Shown here piece after piece: positions 63,887 to 64,000 of a stretch of 64,000 nucleotides of DNA. Position 1 is the stretch's first letter, and every line of letters starts with the position of its first letter. The translations under genes were made by a program, and so were the position numbers. This DNA comes from Desulfobulbaceae bacterium (GTDB lineage Bacteria > Desulfobacterota > Desulfobulbia > Desulfobulbales > Desulfocapsaceae): the NCBI GenBank assembly GCA_004796425.1, contig QZLB01000210.1, forward strand, positions 1 through 64,000, in the 5' to 3' direction. The notes under the pieces were generated by a model that saw only the letters and a list, made by a program, of their open reading frames with translations, ran no database searches and had not been told where the DNA came from.

Positions 63887-64000
63887 TCATTTCATCATTT
63901 CATGATGGTTCTGAACGAGCATGGATACCCTATCAATACCGATTGACTCAGTCATCAATCTCCGCAGGATTGCATAGATCTGAATGATTAGGTAGTGTGA
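63887..64000 (-). CDS. Possible 3' end of a leftward gene cut by window edge
   Basis: A frame open to the right edge encodes the last 37 residues of a protein (IYAILRRLMTESIGIDRVSM, ending NHHEMMK) and stops at 63887, followed by a T-run. Length is too short to assign a family; the helical, charged composition would suit a signalling or regulatory protein. It may also be chance. Confidence 0.35.
   Translation of the reverse strand, partial: SHYLIIQIYAILRRLMTESIGIDRVSMLVQNHHEMMK

Noticed and set aside
1-64000. CRISPR arrays, prophage, insertion sequences, transposases, integrative elements
   Set aside because: No direct-repeat arrays, integrase or transposase genes were seen anywhere in the window.

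Overview
The window reads as chromosome of a Gram-negative anaerobe, most likely a deltaproteobacterium of the Desulfobacterota (Desulfobulbales-like). This is inferred from protein style: a rubredoxin-type membrane protein, a GspN-type secretion subunit, a flavin/Fe-S lactate-dehydrogenase-like fusion, many signalling proteins with PAS and Cys-pair modules, and an ExeA/GspB pair. No rRNA, phage, insertion sequence or CRISPR array was seen. Coding density is high and nearly all genes are ordinary chromosomal genes on both strands.

Layout. 1-8.3 kb: end of an aromatic/aspartate aminotransferase, a rubredoxin-DUF2231 membrane protein, an rnc-radical SAM-ABC-F operon, tRNA-Cys with its own promoter and a bidirectional terminator, and glycogen phosphorylase. 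8.6-14.2 kb: a sulfur amino-acid operon (TPR protein, metY, metX, metW, cysE, cysK) making homocysteine and cysteine. 14.3-17.3 kb: an alkyltransferase-like protein and the molybdate transporter modABC. 17.5-23.8 kb: CYTH protein, vWA/OmpA envelope protein, a second trans-sulfuration PLP enzyme, a sigma-54-activator-like regulator with a ruined ATPase core, a LysR regulator and a DUF2784 membrane protein. 24-28.5 kb: a divergent type II secretion block (gspE, gspN leftward; gspA, gspB rightward). 28.5-37.2 kb: FAD/Fe-S oxidoreductase, a small arginine-rich repeat protein with a possible riboswitch-like leader, Nudix hydrolase, SLC13-type transporter, outer-membrane barrel, membrane diguanylate cyclase. 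37.3-44.6 kb: recQ, CNNM/CorC-type protein, htpX, an MFS exporter, an ADP-ribose-type Nudix enzyme and quinone oxidoreductase. 44.8-47.8 kb: flavin reductase plus a three-gene ABC importer. 47.8-54.6 kb: an orphan solute-binding protein with a TorS-like hybrid kinase, then an ADP-forming acyl-CoA synthetase. 54.9-59.1 kb: a ynjB-ynjC-ynjD-ynjF operon. 59.1-64 kb: CBS protein, FapA (DUF342) protein, a small secreted protein and a PAS/Cys-pair signalling protein.

The parts that go beyond routine annotation are the degenerate enhancer-binding protein at 20.6-22.1 kb, the binding-protein/kinase pair at 47.8-51.9 kb, the GEMM-like leader and DRR-repeat protein at 31.4-31.8 kb, the ynjBCDF arrangement that keeps a CDP-alcohol phosphotransferase with an importer, and a perfect 21-bp hairpin at 61.7 kb. 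Start codons were re-chosen in many genes where a Shine-Dalgarno sequence or a signal peptide favoured an internal start; these choices are stated in the entries. All functional assignments come from reading motifs by eye and were not checked against databases.
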